Assembly (NCBI GenBank): GCA_009843505.1
Contig: VYDI01000027.1
Span: 39,584-103,583, forward strand
Direction of reading: 5' to 3'
Length of the DNA stretch: 64,000 nucleotides
DNA from: Holophagales bacterium
GTDB lineage: Bacteria; Acidobacteriota; Thermoanaerobaculia; Multivoradales; Multivoraceae
Positions 50,339 to 59,349 of this stretch are shown here, in pieces (the stretch's first letter is position 1; each line of letters starts with the position of its first letter). The translations under genes were made by a program, and so were the position numbers. Under the pieces are notes generated by a model that did not search any database, was not told the DNA's origin, and saw only the letters and a program-made list of their open reading frames with translations.

Positions 50339-53300
50339 TCAGGCGTCCGCGGTCGGCCGGCGGCGCCGGGTCAGCCTCAGCGAGTCGAGAATCAGGTACA
50401 GGCAGGGCAGCACCAGCAACGAGCCCAGCGTCGAGGTCACGATGCCGCCGATGATCGTGTAGGCCATCGGGCTGCGCAGTTCGGCCGCCTCGCCGGCGCC
50501 GACGGCGAGGGGCAGAAGCACGAGCACCGTGGTGAGCGTCGTCATCAGGATCGGCCGTAACCGGATCGCGGCGGCCCGGGCCAGGGCGGCTTGCCGCTCG
50601 ATGCCCGCGGCCATCAGCCGCCGTGCCGTGGCGATCAGGAGGACGGCGTCGTTCACTGCGACACCCGCGAGCACGATCAGCCCGAGCAAGGCCATCACGC
50701 CGACCGGCCTGCCCATCGGCCCCAGCGTGCAGGCGACGCCGAGCAGGGCGAGGGGGATCGAGAACAGCACGGTGAGCGGTTGCAGGAGGGACTCGAACGT
50801 TCCGGCGAGCACCATCAGGACGAGAACGATGGCCAGGATGCCCGCGAGCCGCAGTTCAGAGGTGGCGCGCAGACGTTCCTCCTCTTCGCCGGCCAGGCGC
50901 ACGATCAGACCGGGGGGAAGCTCGGTCGCCGAGATCGCGTCGTTCGCCGCGGCGATGGCACGTGGATAGTCGCTGCCCTCGGCGATCCGTGCCGTCACTT
51001 GCGCCACGCGCCGCTGGTCGCGGCGGAAGACCTCGCGCGCTCCCTCCGTCGGCACGAAGCGCGCGACCTGGCCGAGGACGAGATCGGCTCCGGCGCTGCT
51101 GGTGAAGCGCAGCCCGGCGAGCTCCTCGGGCCGGGGTTGGGGCAGGGAGAGAACGACGTGGCGCTCCTCGTCGCCGACCGACAGGAGCGTGACCCTGCGG
51201 CCGTCGAGCGCGGACTGGAGCACGCGGGCGATCGTCTCGAGATCGACGCCCAGGCCGTCGGCCATCGCCCGGTCGAGCTCGATCCGCAGTTCGGGCGGGC
51301 CGCCCTCGAAGGACGAACGCACGTTCCAGAGTTCCCCATGGTCGGCGAGCGCGTCGCGGAGGCCGGTTGCCGCGGCCCGCAGATCGGGGAGCGACTGACC
51401 GGCGATCTCGACCACGATCGGCGGCCCGGACGAGCCCAGGGCTTCGGCCAGCGCCGAGGTTCCGACCTCCCATTCGATCTGGGTGTCGGGCAGATCGGTG
51501 AAGTTCGGAGACAGCGCGCCGACGAGCTGGCTGCCAGTGGGACCCTCGGCCGACAGGCGTACCAGGAGCCGGGCGGTGTTCTCCTCGGTCAGTTCAGTCG
51601 TGACCAGCCGGTCGTCCTCCGGCAGCCGCCCGACCTCGGCCTGAATCGCTTCGAGATGCTCGCCGGCGGCCTGACGCACCGCCTCCTCGAGGGTGGATAC
51701 CGCGGCCGCTGTCGCTTCGACGCGTTGGCCCGGTGGCCCGACCATGCGCACCGAGAACTGTCGCGGGTCGGCCGGCGGAAGGAGTTCGCTGCCCAGGCCG
51801 AGCAGTACGTTCACCGCGGCGGCGGCGGCAAGCACGGCGGCGCCGACGACGAGCCAGCGCAGGCGGAGGAGGAACAGGACGAATCGCTCCAGCGCATCGA
51901 AGGCCCAGCCGAGGGGACGCGCCTCGCCGTCGTCCGGATCGGCCGGCGGCGTGACGTCGGCAGCGTGTCCTGCCTCTGCGACCCCGGCCGCCGGTTTGGC
52001 CCGCGGCAGGAACCAGCGCGACAGGGCCGGAATCAGCATCATCGCGACGGCGAGCGATGCGACCAGCGAGGCGGTGACGGTGAAGGCGATGCCCTCGATC
52101 AGCCGTGCGGCCAGCCCCTGCACGAAGAGGACGGGCAGGAAGACGACGCACGTGGTCAGCGTCGACGCGGCGATCGCTCCGGCGACCTCGCCGGTGCCGC
52201 GGGCGGCGCTGTCGGCAGCCGAAGCCCCGGGGCGGTGGCGCCGGTGGATGCTCTCGACGACGACGATCGCGTTGTCCACCAGCATGCCGGCGCCGAGCGC
52301 CAGACCGGCCAGGGTGATGATGTTGAGCGAATGGTCCCAGAGCCGCATCGCGAACAGGGCGACGAAGAGGGAGACGGGCACGGCGGAAGCAACGACCACG
52401 GTCGGACCGAGCGAGCGCAGGAACAGGGCCAGGACGACGACGGCCAGCGCGATGCCGACCAGGGCCGCGCTCTGCAGGTCGGCCATCGCATCCTCGACCA
52501 GGGCGGCGTCGTCGTTGACCATCGACACCTGGACGCGGGGCAGGTCGAGTTCGAGGTTCTCGAGCGCCGCGCGCACGGTCCGCGAGACCTCGACCGTGTT
52601 CGCGCCGGCCTCCTTGAACACCTGCAGGCCGACGCCCTCCTGGCCGTCGACTCGTACCAGGTGGTCGATCTCCCCGTGGACGACCTCGACCTCGGCGATG
52701 TCGGAAACGCGGATGGGCTGGCGGACCTGCTCGCCGCCCGACCCCGCCTGGGTGCGGTAGCGGATGACGACCCGCTCCACGTCCCGCGGGTTGCGGAAAC
52801 GGGAGATACCGCGGACCAGGAAGACCTGGCCGCGATCCTCCAGGGTGCCGGCGTCGATGTCGACGTTCTCGGCCACCAGGCGCTGCTCCAGTTGGCTCAG
52901 GGTCACGCCGAACGCCTGCAGGCGGTAGCGGTCGACCCGCACGCGGACCTCCAGGTCGCGGCCGCCTAGAACGCGCACCTCGGCGACGTCGGCGAGCTGC
53001 TCCATCGCCGGCGCCACCTGGCGTCGTGCCAGGCGACGGAGTTCGGCGAGATCGGGGCCGCCCGGTTCGGAGGCCAGCCCCAGGGTCATGACCGGCGACT
53101 GCCTCGGGTCGAGCTGGCGGACCAGGACCTCGTCGACTTCGGGGTCGGCCGCGACCGGGTTGATCGCCTTCTGGACTTCGATCAGCGCCAGGTCCATGTC
53201 GGCTTCCCAGTCGAAACGCACGGTGGCGATCAGCCGGCCGGTTCGGGCGACCTGCTGTACCTCGCGGATGCCGCGCACGGTGAAGAGGCGCTGTTCGACC

Positions 53301-53521
53301 TGTTCGCCGTAGAGCCGCTCCATCTCCGTCGGGGGCCGGTCGCCGGATCGCACCGCAACCACGATCGTCGGCGAGCGCAGGTCGGGGAGAAGGTCGATCG
53401 GCAGTTCGCGCCACGACATCCAGCCCACGAGGGCGAACGCCAGCGCGGTGACCGTGACCGCTACCGGTCGGCGGGCGGCGAGGCGGGCCGGGCCGGAACC
53501 TCCACCGGGAGCAGCGATCAC
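50339..53521 (-). CDS. RND efflux transporter permease
   Basis: The 1060-residue AcrB-like pump has RRPVAVTVTALAF (TM1), LPIDLLPDLRSP, two porter/docking loops and 12 helices. TM4 reads GAGMLVDNAIVVVES, with Asp416 where AcrB has its first relay Asp and Asn where it has the second. TM10 reads GVAVNDAVLLI and lacks the lysine. It likely works with the adaptor encoded directly upstream (27-bp gap) and possibly as a heteromer with the downstream RND-ABC fusion, as MdtB/MdtC do. GTG start behind GGGAGGT. No outer-membrane factor gene is seen in the window. Confidence 0.85.
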   Translation of the reverse strand: MIAAPGGGSGPARLAARRPVAVTVTALAFALVGWMSWRELPIDLLPDLRSPTIVVAVRSGDRPPTEMERLYGEQVEQRLFTVRGIREVQQVARTGRLIATVRFDWEADMDLALIEVQKAINPVAADPEVDEVLVRQLDPRQSPVMTLGLASEPGGPDLAELRRLARRQVAPAMEQLADVAEVRVLGGRDLEVRVRVDRYRLQAFGVTLSQLEQRLVAENVDIDAGTLEDRGQVFLVRGISRFRNPRDVERVVIRYRTQAGSGGEQVRQPIRVSDIAEVEVVHGEIDHLVRVDGQEGVGLQVFKEAGANTVEVSRTVRAALENLELDLPRVQVSMVNDDAALVEDAMADLQSAALVGIALAVVVLALFLRSLGPTVVVASAVPVSLFVALFAMRLWDHSLNIITLAGLALGAGMLVDNAIVVVESIHRRHRPGASAADSAARGTGEVAGAIAASTLTTCVVFLPVLFVQGLAARLIEGIAFTVTASLVASLAVAMMLIPALSRWFLPRAKPAAGVAEAGHAADVTPPADPDDGEARPLGWAFDALERFVLFLLRLRWLVVGAAVLAAAAAVNVLLGLGSELLPPADPRQFSVRMVGPPGQRVEATAAAVSTLEEAVRQAAGEHLEAIQAEVGRLPEDDRLVTTELTEENTARLLVRLSAEGPTGSQLVGALSPNFTDLPDTQIEWEVGTSALAEALGSSGPPIVVEIAGQSLPDLRAAATGLRDALADHGELWNVRSSFEGGPPELRIELDRAMADGLGVDLETIARVLQSALDGRRVTLLSVGDEERHVVLSLPQPRPEELAGLRFTSSAGADLVLGQVARFVPTEGAREVFRRDQRRVAQVTARIAEGSDYPRAIAAANDAISATELPPGLIVRLAGEEEERLRATSELRLAGILAIVLVLMVLAGTFESLLQPLTVLFSIPLALLGVACTLGPMGRPVGVMALLGLIVLAGVAVNDAVLLIATARRLMAAGIERQAALARAAAIRLRPILMTTLTTVLVLLPLAVGAGEAAELRSPMAYTIIGGIVTSTLGSLLVLPCLYLILDSLRLTRRRRPTADA

Positions 53522-53548
53522 GGTTGCCCGACCTCCCGGCGGGCGGCG

Positions 53549-54622
53549 CTAGCCGGACACCCGGACGCGTGTGCCGTCGGTCAGGGTTTCGAGTCCGCGC
53601 ACAACGATCCGCTCGCCGATCTCGAGCCCCTGGCGGACTTCCGCGATCTCGTCGTCGCCGAGACCGAGCACCACCTCGCGCCGCACGGCACGCTGACCGT
53701 CGAGCACGAACACGACCCGCCGGCCGCCGCGCTCGGTGACTGCTTCGCGGGGGATGACGGGCACGGCGTTGCGCTGTTCCACGACCAGGGTCACCTCGAC
53801 GAACATGCCGGGCCGCAGCAGCCCCCCAGGGTTGTTGATCGCCACTTCGGCGCGGAACGTGTGAGTCGTCGGGTCGACTTCGGGGGACAGGCGGACGACC
53901 GCACCCTCGAAGGTGATGTCTTCCCAGGCGAAGTGTCGGAGCCGTCCCTTCTGGCCGGGGTGGACCCGTGCGAGTTCCGGGCCCACAAGGTCGATGTCGG
54001 CCACGAGAGAGTCGACCGGGGCGATCCGCGCGACCTGGAACCCCGGCGACACGAGCTGGCCGTCCGCGATCGGCATGCCGCTCGTGTCGCGGGCAAGCTC
54101 CATCAGCACGCCTCCGATCGGGGTCAGCATTCTGGCGCGGTCTTCCGTCAGCAGGCTCTGCTCCCAGGTCGCCTTGGCGTCTTCGAGCGCGGTCTCGGCC
54201 CGGCGCAACTCCTCGGCGGCGATCAGTTCCTGCTGGAACAGCCGGGCGCGGGCGTCCCGCTCGGCGAGAGCGCCCTGGTAGGCCTGGTGCGTCGCCCCGA
54301 CCCGGGCCGCGAGTCGCGCATCTTCGCCCGTAACTTCCGCGATCATCTGGTCGGGGACCACGCGATCGCCCTCGGCGAGGCGACTGCCGTTGTTGTTCCG
54401 CCCGATCTGGAGCCGACCCGGTGTCTCGACCTGGAGCACGATGCTCTCCGCGGCGCGCAGGGTGCCGGTGGCGACGATCAGGTCCTCCACATCGCCGGTC
54501 CGGACCTCGGCGGCGCTGACGGGGACCAGGAAGTCGACGGTGTCCGTGGTGCCTGCGGCGTCGCAACCCAGGACGAGCACGCAAGCGGCTGCCGCCGCGC
54601 CCAGCCACTGCCGCGCGCTCAC
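53549..54622 (-). CDS. RND periplasmic adaptor (HlyD/MFP) lipoprotein
   Basis: The 357-residue membrane fusion protein has a lipobox VLVLGC near residue 18-20, a lipoyl-like split domain (LRAAESIVLQVETPGRL; LTPIGGVL), a helical hairpin (GATHQAYQGALAERDARARLFQQELI and onward) of modest length, and the beta-barrel/MP domains (RHFAWEDITFEGAVVRLSPEV, GLLRPGMFVEVTL). It would bridge the inner-membrane pumps and an outer-membrane channel. GTG 54622 overlaps the stop of the permease/M1-like gene as GTGA. Confidence 0.83.
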   Translation of the reverse strand: MSARQWLGAAAAACVLVLGCDAAGTTDTVDFLVPVSAAEVRTGDVEDLIVATGTLRAAESIVLQVETPGRLQIGRNNNGSRLAEGDRVVPDQMIAEVTGEDARLAARVGATHQAYQGALAERDARARLFQQELIAAEELRRAETALEDAKATWEQSLLTEDRARMLTPIGGVLMELARDTSGMPIADGQLVSPGFQVARIAPVDSLVADIDLVGPELARVHPGQKGRLRHFAWEDITFEGAVVRLSPEVDPTTHTFRAEVAINNPGGLLRPGMFVEVTLVVEQRNAVPVIPREAVTERGGRRVVFVLDGQRAVRREVVLGLGDDEIAEVRQGLEIGERIVVRGLETLTDGTRVRVSG

Positions 54623-57600
54623 GGCGCCCCGCCTCCGCCGGTCGGGTCGGCGCCGGCGCCGTTGTCGAGGCGCACGAAGCGCACGGCGTCGGCAGCCACG
54701 ACGTTGCCGGTCGTGTCGTTGCTCAGTTCGAGTTCCACCGTCCCCGGGGCGAGATCGAAGTCGCCCAGCACGGCCCAGCCGATGCCCGCTCCCTGGGCGT
54801 CGAAGTCGATGGGGCGGGAGCTCCCGGCGTTTCTGAGTTCCAGGTCGTAGGTGCCGAGGTTCAGGCCGAAACTGACGTTGACCTGCACGCCGTCCCCGCC
54901 GTCGCGCGGGCGATCGCCTTCGTTTCCGATCCGCACTTCCCGCCTCACCTGGCCGCCGCCCGGCACCGGTGACAGGGAGGGTACGTGCATCTCCACCCGC
55001 CAGCGCCCGGCTTCGGGCAGTTGGGCAGTGTAGGTGGCGCGGCGGCCTCCGTCGCCCTGCGCGATGAGCGCGGTGGTCCGGCGGTAGCGTCCCCAACTCG
55101 AAGGCTGTTCGTACCGGGACCAGTCAGCCGGAGTGCCGCCGAAGATCGAGTAGACGGGCAGGCCCTGGTCGGTTTCGAGCGTGGGGGCGAAGATGCCGGC
55201 AAGACCGCCCTGTAGCCGCATGCCGTCCGCCTCGGCTTCGTCCGTTTCGACCGAGAAGCCGGGATCCAGGTCGTCGACCACGATGGTGCCGGCGCCGCCA
55301 TCGAGGAACGCCGGCGTCCAGTCGGCCGGCCGGACGCCGCGGAGCGGTTCACTGTCCGAGATCGCCTCGTCGTCGAGCCGGGGCAACTCAATGGAGAACT
55401 CACGGCGGTTCAGGGACAGGTACGGGGATGCGAGCATGGTCCCCGGCGGTCGGGACGTGACGAGTCCGAACTCGACCGTCGTGTGCCCGGGGATGAGGAC
55501 CGGCTCGCTCGAGTCCCAGCGCGCGCCGCCGGGGGCACGGACGGCGTAGCGGAGCCGGAACAGGCCGGGCGCCGCCTCGCCGTTGCGGACGAACAGCCGG
55601 GTCTGGTACTGCGGCCCGCCCTGGTCGTCGTCCGGCAGGCGTTCCAGCTGCGCCGGGGAAACGAGGAAACCCGGCAGGTCCGTCTGGTGCAGGAAGTCGC
55701 CGACGAGACCGGGCAGATCGACGCCCGCCTCTTCGGCGGCGCTGTGCAGATCGGTGGCGGTGAAGGTCGAACCCCGATGGTCGCGGAGCAGGTTGGCGAT
55801 CATGGCGGCAGTGCGTTCCCGCCCGGCGCCGTCGAGTATCGCCGTGGCAAGGGCGGAAGTCTTGAGGTAAAGCGCGTTCACGGCTTGCTTCGGGTTTTCC
55901 TCCACGTCCATGTCGGTAAGGGAGCTGCTGAGAACCGCGTCCCAGACGCCGGGCCGGTCCGTGAGGGCCTTGACGATGCCGCTGGCGGCCGAACCGCCGC
56001 CGGCCGCGAACTGGCCGGTGAAGCCCCCCTGCATCACGTTCGCCATCGTCCAGCCGAACTCGCGGTCGAACAGGTGAGCGGAGAAGTACGACTCGCCGCC
56101 GTTCACCAACTGGTTCACCAGGTTGTGGCACAGCGCTTCCAGCGCCAGGGCTTCCGGGCCTCGGGCGCCGGTCTGATACAGGAAGACGTTGCGGATGCCG
56201 CCGGCCTCCAGGTTGCCGCCGGAGTAGTCGAGGCGGAAGAACTGCTGAAGACCGTTCGCCTTTGCCCGAGGCAGTCCGCCCTCCTCGTCCTCGAACCGCT
56301 CCGGATTGCGGAACCGGAACTCGAAGCGTGCGGTCGGCAGGCTGCTCTCGCTGATCAGCAGCATGCCGGGCGGGGCGCGCTCGGTGTCCATTCGCCAGCC
56401 GCCGCCGTAGGAACGGAGCGTCCAGGGGACCTCGACGAGGCTGAACTGCCTGTAGGGATAGGGCATCCCCAGTTCGCGGGCGGTGGCGAAGCGGTCGGCG
56501 GCGACCTTCTCGATTTCGGCCCGGGCGTCGGCGAAGAAGTCCAGGTTGCGCAGGTGGTTCGGGTGGAACAGGAGTTCGACTTCGACTCCTTCGACCTGTG
56601 TCGTCCGGCGGTCGAATCTGCCCGCGACCAGCATGACCTCAGGCACCGGGCCGGCGGGCGCGAATCGCTGGCTTTCGCCCGTGAGCTCGGCCATGCCCGG
56701 TCCCGCGACCGTCCAGCCGGAAGGGGTTCTGACCTCGAGGTCAAGCTCGAAGAAGTCCCGCGAGCGCCGTCGCGGGTCATCGGCGCCGACGGACGCGCCC
56801 GGACGTGGGAGCCACGCGAGAGATGCGGGGAGCGCGACGTGGCCGCGTTCGACGGAACCGCTCAGGCTGCCGAGCATGACGATCTGCGCGTCCTGCCACT
56901 CGCCGGTGTTGTAGTCGATCGCCGAATCCAGGTAGGCGAAGCGGAGGTCGGGCCGTCCGCTCGCGCGCACCCGGACCCCGGTGACCTGGCCTGCCGGTGG
57001 CGTCGAGCCGAGGTGGACGTCGAGCAGACCGTTCTCGTGTTCGAAGTCGAGCGCCTCACCGGCAGCGTTCCAGACGCCCTCCACCCGCAGGCCTGGATTC
57101 AGGCTGAACAGGGCTCCGGAACCCGTCGCGGGCAGGAAGTGGACTTCGAGGTCGAGGGCGAGCCGTCCGCCCCGTTCGATGTCGACCGAGCCCCGGATCG
57201 TCTGAAGGTCGACGATCGCTTCGGCACGCCGTTCCTCGTGTGCGGCGCGCCAGGCGTCCCTTTCGGCGATCTGGTTGCCGCTCCACGTGATCGCCGTGAA
57301 GATGAGGACGGCGCCGGCGGCCAGGCCCGCGCCGCCGGCAACCCCCCACAGGCGGCGCTTCGCGTCGTCGAGACGGGGGTGGATGGCGACCGCGGTGGCC
57401 AGCAGGCCCGCCGCGAGCAGGGCGAAGCTGCCCCGGTTCACGAAGTTGAAAGCGGTCCAGATCTGGGGCGCGACTTCCGAGATGTTGCTGATGAAGCCGC
57501 CGTTCAGGGCAAGCGGCGGCAGGAGGTAGACCGGGATCCTGAACGTCAGGAAGGTGCTGCCGGCGGCGAGCCCGATGCCCGCCAGGGCGGCGATCAACCG

Positions 57601-58152
57601 GTTGTTGCTGACCAGGGAGACCACTTGCACGAAGGCGACATAGAGGGCGAGCGCCGGCAGTGCCTCGAGCAGGAGGTAGGCCCAGACCGAACTCCAGAGG
57701 GCAGGTTCGCCGACGTACCAGCCGAAGGTGGATCCCGCATGGCCGACCGTCTGGATGAGGATCATGGCGGCGAACGCCACCCCCCAAACCATGAGCACGG
57801 TGCCGAGGAAGCGGCCGAGGACGAGCTCGGCGTTCGAGTAGGGCCGGGTGTCGAGCACTTCGATGACGCGGTCACGACGGTCGCGGGCGCGGAGGTCGAA
57901 GGCGAGGAAGACGACCCCGAGCCCCAGGATCGTCGTCTGGAACTGGGCGGTCTGACTGAGCAGGAACTTGGGACTTATCGAACCGATCGTGGCGGAGAAG
58001 GACGAGAAGAGCCCGTGGATTACCCAGTAGTAGCCGTAGCTCACCAGGCAGGTGAGGATCGCGAGGCCCGAGAACAGCCAGAAGCGGAACAGGCGGCGAG
58101 TGGTCCGCATCTCGGTTCGGGCGAGCGACCAGACGTGGTCAAGCGAGATCAC
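54619..58152 (-). CDS. ABC-2 permease fused to a degenerate M1-peptidase-like domain
   Basis: The 1177-residue protein has an N-terminal ABC permease with several helices (about residues 10-330, including FWLFSGLAILTCLVSYGYYW and the cytosolic RARDRRDRVIEVLDTRPYS). A large periplasmic domain of the M1 aminopeptidase type follows (about 330-930). The M1 zinc motif HExxH is replaced by HNLVN at His676, and the GxMEN motif region reads YGGGWRMDTER, so peptidase activity is probably lost. A C-terminal golvesin-like carbohydrate-binding-type module begins near residue 955 (VVDDLDPGFSVE). GTG 58152 overlaps the ATPase stop and has AAGGAGG upstream. It is the membrane partner of that ATPase. Confidence 0.8.
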   Translation of the reverse strand: MISLDHVWSLARTEMRTTRRLFRFWLFSGLAILTCLVSYGYYWVIHGLFSSFSATIGSISPKFLLSQTAQFQTTILGLGVVFLAFDLRARDRRDRVIEVLDTRPYSNAELVLGRFLGTVLMVWGVAFAAMILIQTVGHAGSTFGWYVGEPALWSSVWAYLLLEALPALALYVAFVQVVSLVSNNRLIAALAGIGLAAGSTFLTFRIPVYLLPPLALNGGFISNISEVAPQIWTAFNFVNRGSFALLAAGLLATAVAIHPRLDDAKRRLWGVAGGAGLAAGAVLIFTAITWSGNQIAERDAWRAAHEERRAEAIVDLQTIRGSVDIERGGRLALDLEVHFLPATGSGALFSLNPGLRVEGVWNAAGEALDFEHENGLLDVHLGSTPPAGQVTGVRVRASGRPDLRFAYLDSAIDYNTGEWQDAQIVMLGSLSGSVERGHVALPASLAWLPRPGASVGADDPRRRSRDFFELDLEVRTPSGWTVAGPGMAELTGESQRFAPAGPVPEVMLVAGRFDRRTTQVEGVEVELLFHPNHLRNLDFFADARAEIEKVAADRFATARELGMPYPYRQFSLVEVPWTLRSYGGGWRMDTERAPPGMLLISESSLPTARFEFRFRNPERFEDEEGGLPRAKANGLQQFFRLDYSGGNLEAGGIRNVFLYQTGARGPEALALEALCHNLVNQLVNGGESYFSAHLFDREFGWTMANVMQGGFTGQFAAGGGSAASGIVKALTDRPGVWDAVLSSSLTDMDVEENPKQAVNALYLKTSALATAILDGAGRERTAAMIANLLRDHRGSTFTATDLHSAAEEAGVDLPGLVGDFLHQTDLPGFLVSPAQLERLPDDDQGGPQYQTRLFVRNGEAAPGLFRLRYAVRAPGGARWDSSEPVLIPGHTTVEFGLVTSRPPGTMLASPYLSLNRREFSIELPRLDDEAISDSEPLRGVRPADWTPAFLDGGAGTIVVDDLDPGFSVETDEAEADGMRLQGGLAGIFAPTLETDQGLPVYSIFGGTPADWSRYEQPSSWGRYRRTTALIAQGDGGRRATYTAQLPEAGRWRVEMHVPSLSPVPGGGQVRREVRIGNEGDRPRDGGDGVQVNVSFGLNLGTYDLELRNAGSSRPIDFDAQGAGIGWAVLGDFDLAPGTVELELSNDTTGNVVAADAVRFVRLDNGAGADPTGGGGAP

Positions 58153-59135
58153 GGGTGCGCCTCCTTCCCGGTGCCGTCGTCCACAGGTGGCGGCTCGGCG
58201 AAGTCGAGTTCGTCGTGCTCGCCGAAGTGCTCGTCGCTGACCAGAGCCTCCGCTCGGCCGCGGGCCACCATGAACGCGAGATAGCCCTCCTCGAGGGTGG
58301 GCGAGGCGGCGATCCGGGCGTCTCCCGGGACGCCGCCCGGCGCGGCGACCGCGCGGTAGGTCGCCTCGTTCTGGCTGGCGGTGCGCGAGACGATCTCGAA
58401 GTCGCCTTCGGGCTGCGGCGCGGACATCGGCAGCGTGAGCTCGAAGACCTGGCCCGCGGCCCGTTCGAGCAACTGCGTCGGCGAGCCCCGGAAGACGACT
58501 CGCCCGGCGTCGAGCAGGGCCAGGTCGTTGCAACCGGTGCCGAGGTCGGCCACGATGTGGGTGGAGAGGATGATCGTCCGCTCCCGACCCAGCGTGGCCA
58601 TCAGCTGGCGGAACCGGATGCGCTCCTCAGGGTCCAGGCCGACGGTCGGTTCGTCGACCACGAGCAGGCGGGGCCGGTGGATCAGGGCCTGCGCGATACC
58701 CAGTCGGCGGGTCATGCCGCCGGAGAGTTTCTTTACCTTGCGGTGGGCGACGTCGCCGAGGCCGACGTTGTCGAGAACCGTGTCGACACGCTCGCGCCGG
58801 GCCGCGCGATCGTCCAGGCCGGAGAGATCGGCCAGCGTGTCCAGGACTTCCTCGACGCGGTGCAGCCGCCAGGCGCCGAACTCCTGGGGCAGGTAGCCCA
58901 GGTGGGCGCGGACGGCGCGGCGCTCCTTGACGGCGTCGTGGCCGAAGACGGTCACGCTGCCGGCGGACGGCTTGAGCAGGGTGCAGACGATCCGCATCAA
59001 CGTGCTCTTGCCGGCGCCGTTCGGGCCAAGCAGACCGAACAGTCCCGCTCCGATCGACAGGTCGACTCCGTCGAGGGCGACCGTGCCGCCCTTGTAGACA
59101 TGCCGAAGACCCTGCACGTCGACAGTCGTGCTCAC
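58149..59135 (-). CDS. ABC transporter ATP-binding protein
   Basis: The 328-residue ATPase has Walker A GPNGAGKST, Q-loop YLPQEFG, signature KLSGGMTRR, Walker B LLVVDEPTVGLD and H-loop ILSTHIV, all intact. It is of the ABC-2/daunorubicin-exporter group (CcmA-like). A C-terminal extension of about 100 residues (after LLERAAGQVFEL) resembles that on the fused ATPase at 45508, including the LEEGYL motif also seen there as LEDGYL. It is the first gene of the operon. GTG 59135 lies behind GAGGAGGAG. Confidence 0.85.
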   Translation of the reverse strand: MSTTVDVQGLRHVYKGGTVALDGVDLSIGAGLFGLLGPNGAGKSTLMRIVCTLLKPSAGSVTVFGHDAVKERRAVRAHLGYLPQEFGAWRLHRVEEVLDTLADLSGLDDRAARRERVDTVLDNVGLGDVAHRKVKKLSGGMTRRLGIAQALIHRPRLLVVDEPTVGLDPEERIRFRQLMATLGRERTIILSTHIVADLGTGCNDLALLDAGRVVFRGSPTQLLERAAGQVFELTLPMSAPQPEGDFEIVSRTASQNEATYRAVAAPGGVPGDARIAASPTLEEGYLAFMVARGRAEALVSDEHFGEHDELDFAEPPPVDDGTGKEAHP

Positions 59136-59154
59136 GATGCTCTCCTCCTCGCTG

Positions 59155-59160
59155 TCTATA
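59155..59160 (-). promoter_or_regulatory. Candidate -10 element of the transport operon
   Basis: TATAGA on the minus strand lies 20 nt before GTG 59135, placing a transcription start just upstream of the ribosome site. No convincing -35 hexamer was found at 16-18 nt, so support is weak. Confidence 0.3.
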
Positions 59161-59276
59161 CGGTTGTCGGCGGGGCTTGGTTTACTCGCGCGCGTCGATT
59201 GCCTGGCAGTGCCTACCGTAGCGCCTTTCCGTTCCGTGAAACCGGATCGTGTTCGCCAGCGTAAACTGAGTAGTCG

Positions 59277-59282
59277 TATAGT
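59277..59282 (+). promoter_or_regulatory. Candidate -10 element for the cytochrome-monooxygenase gene
   Basis: TATAGT lies 68 nt before ATG 59350 in a locally AT-richer patch of the 214-bp divergent region. A -35 match is poor, so this is only a candidate. Confidence 0.3.
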
Positions 59283-59349
59283 ATGTCGCGCAAGGCGGGC
59301 TACTGCGCCCGCCAACAACGCTGGACACCAGACCTCACGGAGACCTCGA

